A stretch of DNA of 64,000 bases from Aquabacterium sp. CECT 9606 (GCF_918741295.1 NZ_CAKKNB010000002.1:868001-932000), one strand, 5' to 3'; shown: positions 48,168-57,635, counted from the stretch's first letter. The notes: a model not told the origin generated them from the letters alone. Program-made: numbers and translations.

Positions 48168-50435
48168 ATGAAGCAGCGTTGTGCAAAACAGATACTCACA
48201 GGGTGTTGGATGCTGGCCTGGCTGGTGCCGCTGACGTGCGGTGCCCAGCCTGGCGGCCCACCTGATCATCCCACTGAAGAAACCCGCCCCCGCATTGGCC
48301 TGGTGCTGTCGGGCGGCGGTGCGCGTGGCTTGGCCCATGTGGGCGTCCTCAAGGTGCTGGAGCGCGAGCGCATCCCCGTCGATGTGATCGCGGGCACGTC
48401 CATGGGCGCCATCGTGGGCGGGCTGTATGCCAGCGGCCTGTCTGCCGAGCAGATCGAGGCCGAGGTGTTGCGCCTGGATTGGGGCAATGTGTTCGCCAGC
48501 CGGGTCGACCGGCGCGAGCTGTCGCAACGCCGCAAGGAGCAAGACTTCGAGGTCTCGCCGCTGCTTGAGGTGGGCATTGATGCCACGGGGCTCAAGGCGC
48601 CTTTGGGGCCTGTGTCAAGCCGGGGCCTGGAGTCGCACCTGCGCCGCATGACCTTGCCCTCGCGGCAGTTCACCGATTTTGACCAACTGCCCACGCCCTT
48701 CCGCGCGGTGGCCACCGACATGGAAACCGGCAAGCCCGTCATCCTGGGCAGTGGCGACCTGGCCACGGTGTTGCGCTCCAGCATGTCGGTGCCGGGCGTG
48801 TTCGCCCCCGTCGAGGTCGATGGCCGCATCCTGGGCGATGGCGGCCTGGTCAACAACACACCGGTCGATGTGGCCCGCGACATGGGCGCTCAGCGCCTCA
48901 TCGTGGTCAACATCGGCACGCCCCTGTCCAAACGCGACACGCTCAACTCCTTCACGGGCGTGACGGCGCAGATGATCAACATCCTGACCGAGCAGAACGT
49001 GCAGCGCAGCCTGCAAAGCCTCAAGCCCGATGATGTGCTGATCGCGCCCACGCTGGACAACCTGAGCGCCGCCGACTTTGAGCGCGGCGCCGAGTTCGTG
49101 GCCTTGGGCCAATGGCAGGCCGAAGCGCTGGTTTTGCGCATGCAGGACCTCAAGCTCAGCGAGGCCGACTACGCGCGCTGGAAGGCCCGCCGCCAGCAAA
49201 AGATCACGCCTGCGGCACCCTTGAGCTTCGTGCGCTTTGAGGGCAGCAAGCAGACCAAGCCCGAGAGCCGTGACGACATCCTGGAAAGCCGGGCTGGTGA
49301 CACCTTCGACATCGCCAAGGCCGAGCGCGATGCCACGCGGCTGGCGGCCACGGGCGACTATCTGCGGGCCGACTACCGGCTGGTGCGCACGCCAGAAGGC
49401 GCCGAAGGGCTGGTGTTTGACCTGGAAGACAAGCCCTGGGGGCCCAATTACCTGCAGATCGGCCTGGACTTCAGTGCCGACAGCCGGGGCCGAAGCCTGT
49501 TCAACCTGAAGCTGGTGCACAACCGCCATTGGCTGGACGAGCACGGCAGTGAGTGGCGCAACTTCTTGAAGGTTGGCACATCACCCGCCCTGGGCACCGA
49601 GTGGTACCGCCCCATGGACTGGAAGCTGCCCGATGGCCTGCGCGGCTTTGTGTCGGCATCCGCGTCGCTGCAAGGCCGGCGCCTGCGTCTGCACGATGAC
49701 CCCGAGGGGCCACTGACGGCAGAGCTGGAACGCAGGCGGCGCAGCGTGGGCCTGGACATCGGCACCACCTGGCGCGAGCTGGGCGAATTCCGACTCGGCT
49801 GGGTGGACGAGGTCTACCGCGACGACCCCGAAATCGTCCGCAGCACCTACGCTGGCCCGACCACGCCCGTGCGTTGGACCGAGCGGGGCTGGCACCTCAG
49901 CGCCGTATTCGACCAGTTGGACCACGCTTTCTTTCCCACCCACGGCTGGCGGGTGGAGGGCAACTGGATGCAGGGTCGCAGCTTTGGCAGTGGGGCGGCT
50001 GTCAGCGGCGACGTGAGCCACTTTGAAGCGCAGGCGCAGGGCGCATGGTCATGGGGGCGGCATACCGCGAGCGTCTATGGCCGCCTGGGCCTGTCGGATG
50101 GTGCTGATCAGGCCACGCCGCGCTACGGTTTGGGGGGCTTTCAGCAACTGTCGGGCTACGAGCCCTTCCAGGTCAGCGGATCGCAAATCGGGCTTTTGCG
50201 CCTGGGTTACCAGCAGCGTGTGGCCAACCTGTACCTGACCCGTGGCCTGGTGGTAGGCACCAGTGTCGAGCTGGGCAATGCATGGGACCGCCCGGCCGAT
50301 CTGGGGGCAGGGCGCCTGCGCAAGGGCATGAGCCTGTACCTGGGTGCCGACACCGCCTTCGGGCCGGTGTACAGCGCCGTGAATTACAGCCCAGGCGTTG
50401 GGCCGACCTTGATGATCTTCGTGGGTCGACCCTGA
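48168..50435 (+). CDS. patatin-like phospholipase with POTRA and outer-membrane barrel (PlpD type)
   Basis: This 755-residue protein has a signal peptide (1-26). The patatin lipase domain (about 42-330) carries the oxyanion motif SGGGARG, nucleophile Ser78 in GTSMG and Asp224 in GDGGLVNN. A POTRA-like domain follows (about 335-420). The C-terminal BamA-like 16-stranded barrel (about 430-755) matches type Vd autotransporters such as PlpD. The lipase is likely secreted or kept at the surface. It is convergent with cheB, with 12 bases between stops and a short GC-rich hairpin there. Confidence 0.92.
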   Translation: MKQRCAKQILTGCWMLAWLVPLTCGAQPGGPPDHPTEETRPRIGLVLSGGGARGLAHVGVLKVLERERIPVDVIAGTSMGAIVGGLYASGLSAEQIEAEVLRLDWGNVFASRVDRRELSQRRKEQDFEVSPLLEVGIDATGLKAPLGPVSSRGLESHLRRMTLPSRQFTDFDQLPTPFRAVATDMETGKPVILGSGDLATVLRSSMSVPGVFAPVEVDGRILGDGGLVNNTPVDVARDMGAQRLIVVNIGTPLSKRDTLNSFTGVTAQMINILTEQNVQRSLQSLKPDDVLIAPTLDNLSAADFERGAEFVALGQWQAEALVLRMQDLKLSEADYARWKARRQQKITPAAPLSFVRFEGSKQTKPESRDDILESRAGDTFDIAKAERDATRLAATGDYLRADYRLVRTPEGAEGLVFDLEDKPWGPNYLQIGLDFSADSRGRSLFNLKLVHNRHWLDEHGSEWRNFLKVGTSPALGTEWYRPMDWKLPDGLRGFVSASASLQGRRLRLHDDPEGPLTAELERRRRSVGLDIGTTWRELGEFRLGWVDEVYRDDPEIVRSTYAGPTTPVRWTERGWHLSAVFDQLDHAFFPTHGWRVEGNWMQGRSFGSGAAVSGDVSHFEAQAQGAWSWGRHTASVYGRLGLSDGADQATPRYGLGGFQQLSGYEPFQVSGSQIGLLRLGYQQRVANLYLTRGLVVGTSVELGNAWDRPADLGAGRLRKGMSLYLGADTAFGPVYSAVNYSPGVGPTLMIFVGRP

Positions 50436-50447
50436 GTCCGGGCCGCG

Positions 50448-51554
50448 TCAGACGCGGCTGAGGGCCGGGCCGGCGGTGGCGCGCAAGTGGTCCATCAGGT
50501 GGCCCGTGATTTTATTCAAGGGCAGCACCTCTTGCACGGCACCGGCCGCGATGGCCTCGCGTGGCATGCCAAAGACCACGCAGCTGGCCTCATCCTGGGC
50601 CACGCAATACGCGCCCGCATCGCGCATCTCGCGCATGGCCGTGGCGCCATCGGCGCCCATGCCGGTCAACATGATGCCCACTGCGTTGGGCCCCACCACG
50701 CGGGCGGCCGATTTGAACAGCACTTCCACGCTGGGCTTGTGGCGGTTGACGGGATCGCCGTCCTGCACGCGGGCCAGGTAGTTGGCGCCCGAGCGTTCCA
50801 CGCTCAAATGCATGCCGCCCGGTGCGATGTAGGCGTGGCCGGGCAGGATGCGTTCGCCATCCACGGCCTCTTTCACGCTGATCTTGCACAAGCCATCCAG
50901 GCGCGCGGCGTAATTGCGTGTGAAGCCCGGTGGCATGTGCTGGGTGATGACCACGGCGGGCGAATCGGCCGGCAGCGTGATCAGCACCTCTTTGGTGGCT
51001 TCGGTGCCGCCCGTGGAGGCGCCAATGAAAATGATCTTTTCGGTCGACAGGCGGCCCAGGCTGGCCGACACTGGCCGGGCCACGGCCTTGGGGTCGTGCG
51101 CTTGGGCGGTCCCTGGGGCGCCACCTGCGGCCGGCGCATGAAGGCGGTTGATGCGCGCCTTGGAGGCGATCCGGATCTTGTCGGTGATGTCGTCCTGCAA
51201 TTGGCGCAAGCCATCGGCCACGCCGATTTTGGGCTTGGCCACGAAGTCGATGGCGCCCAGCTCCAAAGCCTTGAGGGTGACCTCGGCGCCGCGCTCTGTC
51301 AGCGTCGACACCATCACCACGGGCATGGGCCGCAAGCGCATCAGCTTGGCCAGGAAGTCGATGCCATCCATGCGGGGCATCTCCACATCCAGCGTGATCA
51401 CATCGGGGTTGAGGTTGCGGATCATCTCGCGCGCCACCAGAGGATCTGCTGCCGCGCCGATGCACTCCATGTCGGGCTGGCGGTTGATGATCTCTGTCAA
51501 CAGGCTGCGAACCAGGGCCGAGTCGTCGACCACCACCACACGTGTTTTTGGCAT
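50448..51554 (-). CDS. cheB: chemotaxis protein-glutamate methylesterase/glutamine deamidase
   Basis: The protein has 368 residues. The N-terminal receiver domain has Asp10/Asp11 and phosphoacceptor Asp56 in [14 protein letters not shown] linker follows, then the methylesterase domain with GASTGGTEA (catalytic Ser), [11 protein letters not shown] (His) and the terminal [13 protein letters not shown] (Asp). It removes methyl groups from chemoreceptors when phosphorylated by CheA. It is third in cheR-cheD-cheB on the minus strand, with 15 bases after cheD. Confidence 0.98.
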   Translation of the reverse strand: MPKTRVVVVDDSALVRSLLTEIINRQPDMECIGAAADPLVAREMIRNLNPDVITLDVEMPRMDGIDFLAKLMRLRPMPVVMVSTLTERGAEVTLKALELGAIDFVAKPKIGVADGLRQLQDDITDKIRIASKARINRLHAPAAGGAPGTAQAHDPKAVARPVSASLGRLSTEKIIFIGASTGGTEATKEVLITLPADSPAVVITQHMPPGFTRNYAARLDGLCKISVKEAVDGERILPGHAYIAPGGMHLSVERSGANYLARVQDGDPVNRHKPSVEVLFKSAARVVGPNAVGIMLTGMGADGATAMREMRDAGAYCVAQDEASCVVFGMPREAIAAGAVQEVLPLNKITGHLMDHLRATAGPALSRV

Positions 51555-51569
51555 TGTTGTGCTCTCAGC

Positions 51570-52277
51570 TCAGAAAAGATCGATCGAACCACCAGCTGCT
51601 GCAGGGACAGCTGCTTTCTGGGCGGCCAGGCGTTCCTGGGCCACGATGGCATCGGGGTTGCTCGCGGCCAAGCGCTTGACCATGGCCTTGCCGCTTTGCG
51701 GAAAGAAGCAGACCTTGCGCGGGTAGATGTCCATCACGTCTTTCGAGACGATGGGGATGCGTTCGGTCTTGAGGTAGTCCATCACGAAGTTGGTGTTGCG
51801 CTCACCCACGTTCAGGCTGCTCATGCCGCTGATCACCGCGCCGCCGCCAAACACCTTGGCCTCCAGCGTCATGCGCGAGGCGCCCATTTTCAGCATCTCG
51901 TTGATCAGCAGTTCCATGGCGAAGGAGCCGTAACGCCCCGAGTCGCTGGCGCCACCGCCGTTGTCGGGCAGCATGAAGTGGTTCATGCCGCCGATGCGGG
52001 CATTGCGGTCCCACAGGCAGGTGGCGATGCACGAGCCCAGCGTGGTCATGATGATGATGTCCTCGTCGTACACGAAGTACTCGCCGGGCAGGATCTTGAC
52101 GGCCTCGTTCTGGAAGTGCGCATCGTAAAAAAAGAAGGAAGCCTCGCCCAGTTTGGGGCTGCGCGCCTTGAGGGCGCTCAGGCGATCCTTGCGGACGGCG
52201 GCGGCACCCAGACCGGCCGCGAAGCCGGGAGGCGGGGTGCCGGAGCGCAGAGCGCTGGCTGGAGTCGTGCTCATCAT
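51570..52277 (-). CDS. cheD: chemoreceptor glutamine deamidase
   Basis: The protein has 235 residues. An N-terminal extension of about 60 residues precedes the CheD domain, which has the catalytic cysteine in TTLGSCIATCLWD and a histidine in GGMNHFML, plus the C-terminal VGERNTNFVMDYLKTERIPIVSKD. It deamidates receptor glutamines and tunes chemotaxis. ATG 52277 and 52274 are both possible starts. It lies between cheR (10 bases) and cheB (15 bases). Confidence 0.96.
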   Translation of the reverse strand: MMSTTPASALRSGTPPPGFAAGLGAAAVRKDRLSALKARSPKLGEASFFFYDAHFQNEAVKILPGEYFVYDEDIIIMTTLGSCIATCLWDRNARIGGMNHFMLPDNGGGASDSGRYGSFAMELLINEMLKMGASRMTLEAKVFGGGAVISGMSSLNVGERNTNFVMDYLKTERIPIVSKDVMDIYPRKVCFFPQSGKAMVKRLAASNPDAIVAQERLAAQKAAVPAAAGGSIDLF

Positions 52278-52287
52278 GGTGAATCCA

Positions 52288-53139
52288 TCAAACCTTGTCG
52301 TAGACCGTCTTGCCCCGCAAGAGGAAGAGGTCGCGCGATTCGGTGAAATTTTCCGAGTGACCCACGAACAATTTGCCTTTGGGTTTCATGACCCGGTGGA
52401 TGCGCTCAAGCACCTTGCGCTGGGTCGGCGCGTCAAAATAAATCATCACATTGCGGCAGAACACGATGTCGAAGGGTTCCCCCAGCTGCCACTGTTCCTG
52501 CATCAGGTTGAAAGGCTTGAACTCGACCATGGCCGCCAGCTCCGGCTTGACGCGGATCTGGCCTGCGTTGGTCGCCTTGCCCTTCAGGAAGTGCTGGCGC
52601 AGGCGTTGCGGGCTCAGGCCGCGTGCACCAGCGTCGTAGGCGCCGCGCGAAGCGGTGGTCAGCACATTGGTGTCGATGTCGCTGGCGATGATTTTCACGG
52701 GGGCGTGCAGGCCCACCGTCTCGGCCACGGTCATGGCCAGGGAGTAGGGCTCCTCGCCGGTCGACGAGGCACAGCACCAGATGCGGGTGGGCTGCGGCCC
52801 ACGGGCGCTGAGCCATTCGGCCAGCACCTGGAAATGGTGTTCTTCGCGGAAAAACGAGGTGAGGTTGGTCGTGAGGCAGTTCACGAACTCCTGCCACTCT
52901 TGCTGAGCGGACGTGCCGGAGGCACTTTCGAGCCACTGCAGGTACTGCTCGAAAGAGTTGTAGCCCGTGTCGCGCAGGCGGCGCGACAGGCGGCTGTACA
53001 CCATGGCCTGCTTTCCGTCATGCAGGCTGATGCCGGCGCGCTGGTAGATCAGCGAACGCACACGGGAGAAATCTTTCGCATTGAAAGAAAACTCGCGGTC
53101 AGTGACCAAACCCATGGAATCCGACATTGAGGCACTCAT
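52288..53139 (-). CDS. cheR: chemotaxis protein-glutamate methyltransferase
   Basis: This 283-residue protein has the N-terminal helical CheR domain and a methyltransferase domain with the SAM motif CCASSTGEEPYSLAM and the later ASDIDTNVL, FKPFNLM and VFCRNVMIYFD segments. It methylates chemoreceptor glutamates using S-adenosylmethionine. Several Met codons at the N-terminus leave the start uncertain by up to eight residues. It begins the cheR-cheD-cheB operon and is divergent from the diguanylate cyclase. Confidence 0.97.
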   Translation of the reverse strand: MSASMSDSMGLVTDREFSFNAKDFSRVRSLIYQRAGISLHDGKQAMVYSRLSRRLRDTGYNSFEQYLQWLESASGTSAQQEWQEFVNCLTTNLTSFFREEHHFQVLAEWLSARGPQPTRIWCCASSTGEEPYSLAMTVAETVGLHAPVKIIASDIDTNVLTTASRGAYDAGARGLSPQRLRQHFLKGKATNAGQIRVKPELAAMVEFKPFNLMQEQWQLGEPFDIVFCRNVMIYFDAPTQRKVLERIHRVMKPKGKLFVGHSENFTESRDLFLLRGKTVYDKV

Positions 53140-53309
53140 TGCAAGTTACGTGAACCGTTTGGCGACCCGCAGGAGTCCCCGACTTGATATCGGCCAAGCG
53201 GACGCAGGCTTGAGGCTGGGGCCGGGTAACAACGTCCAAGCCGTGAAGTTGGGCTGGGAAACCGTGTCTCATTGGCCCATCGGCCCAAGGCGTCCTGATA
53301 GACTGCTCC

Positions 53310-54155
53310 ATGGATCTCTTAGCAGGCATGGAGCCGCCCATCATTTCCAACTTCGCCCCTTTAGTCGCCCTGGAAGACTCGTTTTGCTCGGGCATGAGGC
53401 TGGAGCCTGCGTTGAGCCTGCTGGCCCAGGCCGGCTGGGGCCTGCCCGAAGGTCTGCCGCTGGGCTCGCAGCCTTGGCTGCAGTCGGTCATTGATGGCTT
53501 GTGCGAGATTTCCAGCCGCGATGCGCTCACGGGCCTGTCCAACCGGCGCTTGTTCGAGGCCGCCATCGGCCGCGAGGTCGACCGTGTCGCCCGCATTGGC
53601 GAACCCGCCTTGCTGCTCTTGGTCGACATCGACCATTTCAAGAAGGTGAACGACACCCACGGTCATGCGGCTGGCGATGTGGTCATCCAGTCGGTGGCCG
53701 CTTCTCTGCAAGATTGCGTGCGCCCGATGGACACCGTGGCCCGCATCGGCGGCGAAGAATTCGCCATCATCCTGCCCAATTGCCCGCCCGCTTTCGGCCA
53801 GACCGTGGCCGAGCGCGTGCGCCACAAAGTGGCCACATCGCCCGTGGTGGTGGTTGGTGGACACGAGCTGTCGATCACGATCAGCATCGGGGGCGCCTTC
53901 GCACCTCAGTGGGTGCGCTCATCGGCCACGCTGTGGTGCGAGCGTGCCGACCAGCAGCTCTACCGCGCCAAGACCGAAGGGCGCAACCGCACCTGCCTCG
54001 ACATGCCACCGCTCACGGTCGTCAGCGCCGAAGAGAAAAGTTTGTTATTTGCCGGATTTGCGCAATCCGGCTTCATCGACGACTCAGGTCCCATCGACTT
54101 TGTGCCGAAACCACGGAATGACGGTCACCATGTCCAGCCCCACTTCCAACCCTGA
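53310..54155 (+). CDS. diguanylate cyclase (GGDEF domain, GGEEF active site)
   Basis: The protein has 281 residues. The GGDEF domain (about 66-230) makes cyclic di-GMP. Its active site is GGEEF (147-151), and an RxxD inhibitory site (Arg138 to Asp141) lies five residues before it, so product feedback is expected. The N-terminal 60 residues have no known sensor, and there is no membrane segment. The tail (LLFAGFAQSGFIDDSGPIDF...) is not typical. The end overlaps the start of the MinD-like gene by 26 bases. Start ATG 53310 or 53328. Confidence 0.92.
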   Translation: MDLLAGMEPPIISNFAPLVALEDSFCSGMRLEPALSLLAQAGWGLPEGLPLGSQPWLQSVIDGLCEISSRDALTGLSNRRLFEAAIGREVDRVARIGEPALLLLVDIDHFKKVNDTHGHAAGDVVIQSVAASLQDCVRPMDTVARIGGEEFAIILPNCPPAFGQTVAERVRHKVATSPVVVVGGHELSITISIGGAFAPQWVRSSATLWCERADQQLYRAKTEGRNRTCLDMPPLTVVSAEEKSLLFAGFAQSGFIDDSGPIDFVPKPRNDGHHVQPHFQP

Positions 54156-54939
54156 AACGTCCAGGCCGGTCGCCACGCCGCGCCTGGCCCGCACCCTGGC
54201 GGTCACCAGCGGCAAAGGCGGCGTCGGCAAAACCTTCGTCAGCGCCAACCTGGCCGCCGCATTGGCCCGCCAAGGCTTGCGCGTGCTGGTGCTGGACGCC
54301 GACCTGGGCTTGGCCAACCTGGACGTGGTGCTGAACCTGTACCCCAAGATCACGCTGCACGATGTGTTCACCGGCAAGGCCCAACTGGAAGAAGCCATCC
54401 TGCCCGCGCCCGGCGGCTTCTCGGTGCTGCTGGCCGGCTCCGGCCTGGTTGAATACTCCCGCCTGACACCCGAAGTGCGCGACCAGTTGCAGCACATCAT
54501 CGAGACGGTGTCGCCGCGCTTTGACGTGCTGATCATCGACACTGGCGCGGGCATCTCTGATGTGGTGCTGTATGCCGTGTCCCTGGCCCACGAGATCATC
54601 GTGGTCGCCACGCCCGAACCCACCTCCATGACCGATGCCTACGCCACCATCAAGGTGCTGTCGTCGCAGCAGTCGCGCGAGAATCTGCACCTGGTGGTCA
54701 ACCAGGTCAGCCGTGCCGGTGAAGGCCGCGCCATCTGCACCCAATTGCAGACGGTGGTGGACCGCTTTGTGCAAGGCGCCAATGGTGTGGTGCCCAAGCT
54801 CAACTTCCTGGGCGAGGTGCCGTCCGACCCGGCTGTGCGCCAGGCCATCCAGAAGCGCCAGTTGCTGATGGAATTGATGCCCGGCAGCCCTGCCGCCCAA
54901 GGCATTGTCCAAATCGCCACCAAGCTCACACCCCGGTGA
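54130..54939 (+). CDS. MinD/ParA-like P-loop ATPase (FlhG/YlxH-related)
   Basis: This 269-residue protein has the deviant Walker A SGKGGVGKT (27-35). Its other motifs are LDADLGLANLDVVL and VLIIDTGAGISDVVL (Walker B and A'). This looks closest to FlhG/YlxH proteins that set flagellar number, but the N-terminal DQA-type helix that activates FlhF is not seen. It starts inside the diguanylate cyclase gene, in another frame, and overlaps the globin start by four bases (GTGA). Chemotaxis genes next door make a motility link likely; its exact role is inferred. Confidence 0.88.
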   Translation: MSSPTSNPETSRPVATPRLARTLAVTSGKGGVGKTFVSANLAAALARQGLRVLVLDADLGLANLDVVLNLYPKITLHDVFTGKAQLEEAILPAPGGFSVLLAGSGLVEYSRLTPEVRDQLQHIIETVSPRFDVLIIDTGAGISDVVLYAVSLAHEIIVVATPEPTSMTDAYATIKVLSSQQSRENLHLVVNQVSRAGEGRAICTQLQTVVDRFVQGANGVVPKLNFLGEVPSDPAVRQAIQKRQLLMELMPGSPAAQGIVQIATKLTPR

Positions 54940-55331
54940 CTGCTGAAGCCCCGACCCCCTACGAAGTGATGGGCGGCGATGCCAAGGTGCGCGCCCTCGT
55001 TGACCGCTTCTATGACCTGATGGACCTGGAACCAGCCTACAAAGAGCTGCGCCAGGCCCACGGCAGTACCCTGGCCGGTGCCCGCGACAAGCTGTACTGG
55101 TTTCTGAGCGGTTGGCTGGGCGGCCCCGATCTGTACGTCGAGCAGTTCGGCCACCCGCGCCTGCGTGCCCGGCACCTGCCTTTTTCCATCGGCATCCTGG
55201 AGCGCGACCAGTGGCTGGCGTGCATGTTCCAGGCCATGAAAGAGGTCGAGGTCGACCCGGTCTTGGCCGAGCGTCTGGAGAAATCCTTTTTCCAGACGGC
55301 CGATTGGATGGTAAACCGCGGTTCGCTGTGA
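54936..55331 (+). CDS. group 2 truncated haemoglobin (trHbO-like)
   Basis: This 131-residue protein has the 2-over-2 globin features: Tyr26 (B10), the proximal histidine His80 in RARHLPFSIG, and Trp93 (G8) in RDQWLACM, typical of group II. It binds oxygen or nitric oxide at a haem. The GTG start overlaps the MinD-like stop, so both are likely translated together. The globin could report oxygen state to the cyclase made from the same transcript, but this is only a suggestion from gene order. Confidence 0.93.
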   Translation: MTAEAPTPYEVMGGDAKVRALVDRFYDLMDLEPAYKELRQAHGSTLAGARDKLYWFLSGWLGGPDLYVEQFGHPRLRARHLPFSIGILERDQWLACMFQAMKEVEVDPVLAERLEKSFFQTADWMVNRGSL

Positions 55332-55453
55332 AGAAGATCTGGTAGATCGCATTCCGTGAGGATCGTGGAAGTTCAGGCATTTGATGGATATCAAATCAGC
55401 GCCTGGTGGTCGGCCTAGCATGCGCTGACTAACCGCAACACCAGGAGGCCGCC

Positions 55454-57139
55454 ATGACAGTGAATTCAACATCTTTTGTGCATCGGGTCTGCCTTCTGAT
55501 CTGGTCCGCACTGGGTGCCATGGGTTTTCTCGCCAATGCCGCGGCAACGCCGGTCTGCAAAGCCCCAGCCAACCTGATCCCAAATCCTGGCTTTGAGCAC
55601 GGTCCGGCCGCAGTTGGCGGTAACCCAGACCACTGGTATTTCGAATCCTGGTCGGGCACAGGCGTGGGCACCTGGGATAGCACCACGGCGCACCAAGGTC
55701 GGCGCAGCGTGCGCATCGATGCGGGCAACCCTGACGATGCCAACTGGCTTCAGTCTGTGATTGCACCGGTCAATACGCCGGTATTCTTGAGTGGTTGGAT
55801 CCGCTCGCACCAAGTCAAGCGCGTGGATCCAAGCAGCCCCGGCGCGACCATTTCATCGCTCGGGCGTTGGGACCAACCACCACCAACACTGGGCACAACG
55901 CCATGGCATCAGGTGGGGATGACGTTCATCTCGGACACAAGCCCTTTGTTGATTGCTCCGAGATTGGGTTTTTGGGGTGGGCTGGCCACCGGCACGGCGT
56001 GGTATGACGATCTTTCGCTGGTTCCGAGATTGGCCGACACGCCTCATCCTCGCTGGAAAATCCTGGTGCTCATATACCCCCAGACGGACTTCAGCTTCAC
56101 GGATGCCAAAGGCATCAATCGGCATGTGACAGGTCAGACATCGCCGGCAGAACTCGACGAGACTGAAGCCCAGGCCAAGCTATTTGTTGAAAAGGATATT
56201 CCCGCACTGAGCAGCGGCAACATGCTGCCTTCTGTCACTGTCCGTCGGGCATCGCAGCCCCTGAGGTCTTTATCGCGCGTTCTTGATGGATGGTGGCCGG
56301 CGCAAGGTGATGTGACGATGGATCTGGATCCTTCTTTCGACTCGGTCATTGTCATTTGGGAGCCGCGGGTCCGGGATCAGGCCACAGGAGAATCGCTTTG
56401 GATTGGTGCAGCTGCCGGGCTCACGCCTGATCGAGGCCTGGGGCAGACCTATGTGACCATGAGCGTCGAGTATGCCGGTGTCAACGGGCATCGCAATGTC
56501 TACAAGCACGAATGGGGGCATTCCATCCTGTCTTACTTTCAAGCATTGCAAGTCACATCCATGCCATCCGTCAACAACCATGCTGAGCCAGGCCAGTATG
56601 TGAACTGCCGCGGGAAACCGCCTTATGTTTGGGAAGACGAGACCAATGCCGCCCCCATCCCCAATTCCATCTACAGCAATTCTGCCGGGTTCACGCATGA
56701 CTATTACTCTGGTTCAGTCGCGCTGGCCTCGGACCCTGATCGCTGCTTGGGGATAGGTCCGGCAGCTTGGGCCTGGGGTGGTCCGGCCACCCATTCCGGC
56801 AGCCAACCTGTGTTCACTGTTCTGAAGCGCATTGAGGCCATCGTCGACCAAGTCGATGGGTTCAAAAATGCGGGCATGCTGGACCATCGATCGGCCCGTG
56901 CTCTGAGCGGTGAGTTGTTGGCTAGCAGGGCTGCTCTGAGTTGGTGGCACTCACCCAATTTGGCTCGGACGGGTTTGAAGATCTTCATCAAACACGTCCA
57001 GGCTTTGGTCAAAGGCCGGCATATGAATGCCGAGGCAGGCGAGTTGCTGCAGGAATCGGCCAACTCCGCCCTTGCTTGTGCCAACCAGGGCCTGTCAACA
57101 CCACGGGAGGAGAAGCCGTCGAGGATGTTGGCCAAGTAG
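55454..57139 (+). CDS. secreted protein with HEWGH zinc-metalloprotease-like motif
   Basis: I do not recognise the family of this 561-residue protein. A signal peptide is visible (1-30). Residues about 38-195 look like a carbohydrate-binding jelly roll (NLIPNPGFEHG...WYFESW...GRRSVRIDAGN...WYDDLSLVP). A middle domain carries HEWGH at 352-356 in YKHEWGHSILSYF, the HExxH metal site of zincin peptidases, with a later His in VNNHAEPGQY as a possible third ligand. An AGGAGG site seven bases before the ATG gives a clear start. Its composition is less GC-rich than its surroundings. It is probably a secreted protease or peptidase-like protein; the target is unknown. Confidence 0.75.
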   Translation: MTVNSTSFVHRVCLLIWSALGAMGFLANAAATPVCKAPANLIPNPGFEHGPAAVGGNPDHWYFESWSGTGVGTWDSTTAHQGRRSVRIDAGNPDDANWLQSVIAPVNTPVFLSGWIRSHQVKRVDPSSPGATISSLGRWDQPPPTLGTTPWHQVGMTFISDTSPLLIAPRLGFWGGLATGTAWYDDLSLVPRLADTPHPRWKILVLIYPQTDFSFTDAKGINRHVTGQTSPAELDETEAQAKLFVEKDIPALSSGNMLPSVTVRRASQPLRSLSRVLDGWWPAQGDVTMDLDPSFDSVIVIWEPRVRDQATGESLWIGAAAGLTPDRGLGQTYVTMSVEYAGVNGHRNVYKHEWGHSILSYFQALQVTSMPSVNNHAEPGQYVNCRGKPPYVWEDETNAAPIPNSIYSNSAGFTHDYYSGSVALASDPDRCLGIGPAAWAWGGPATHSGSQPVFTVLKRIEAIVDQVDGFKNAGMLDHRSARALSGELLASRAALSWWHSPNLARTGLKIFIKHVQALVKGRHMNAEAGELLQESANSALACANQGLSTPREEKPSRMLAK

Positions 57140-57188
57140 AGCGCCCCGCTGTGCGCGGTGATCTGCGGAAAAGCGCTGGGTCGGCTGT

Positions 57189-57377
57189 TCAGGCCAAGGG
57201 GGGGAGTTCCTCGAAGGCGGCGATGGCGCTGGCTGCATACATCAAAGAGGGCCCCCCGCCCATGTAGGTGGTAACGCCCAGCGTCTCGTCGATCTCTTCT
57301 CGGGTCGCCCCCAGTTTAACCAGCGTCGGGGCACCTCGTGGGATTGCCGTTGGTGCCAAGGCGCTTGGTAAGTGCAT
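57189..57377 (-). pseudogene. truncated carboxymuconolactone decarboxylase-like fragment
   Basis: The reverse strand encodes VKLGATREEIDETLGVTTYMGGGPSLMYAASAIAAFEEL, the C-terminal half of a carboxymuconolactone decarboxylase/AhpD-like protein. The N-terminal part with the Cys-x-x-Cys site is missing; upstream of the fragment is unrelated sequence. It is most likely the remnant of a deleted gene. The rest of the gap 57140-57635 has no supported gene; an 81-codon frame at 57372-57617 does not look real. Confidence 0.7.
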
Positions 57378-57635
57378 TGGAGGAACGACTTTGCATCAGA
57401 CTTTCTCGGTGAGCCCAGGCTGAGGGACTGCCCAGACCGTCCTCACGCCGGTTTGACTTGGCGCAAGCCGTCGGGATGGCGAGTCATGCACAGTGGCGTC
57501 ATGGTGGTGTTGCTGCGTCTGGGCTTGACCCTGGCCGCCTATGCGCAATTGATGGTCTCTGTCGGGTGCTTCACCTCGTCCGGCCCGTGGCGCGATCCAT
57601 GCAGCCAGCCTGAATGACCAGGACAGGGCTCCTTC

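Noticed and set aside
57372..57617. 81-codon open frame on the plus strand
   Set aside because: No ribosome-binding site, no family-like sequence, and atypical composition. It starts inside the decayed gene region.
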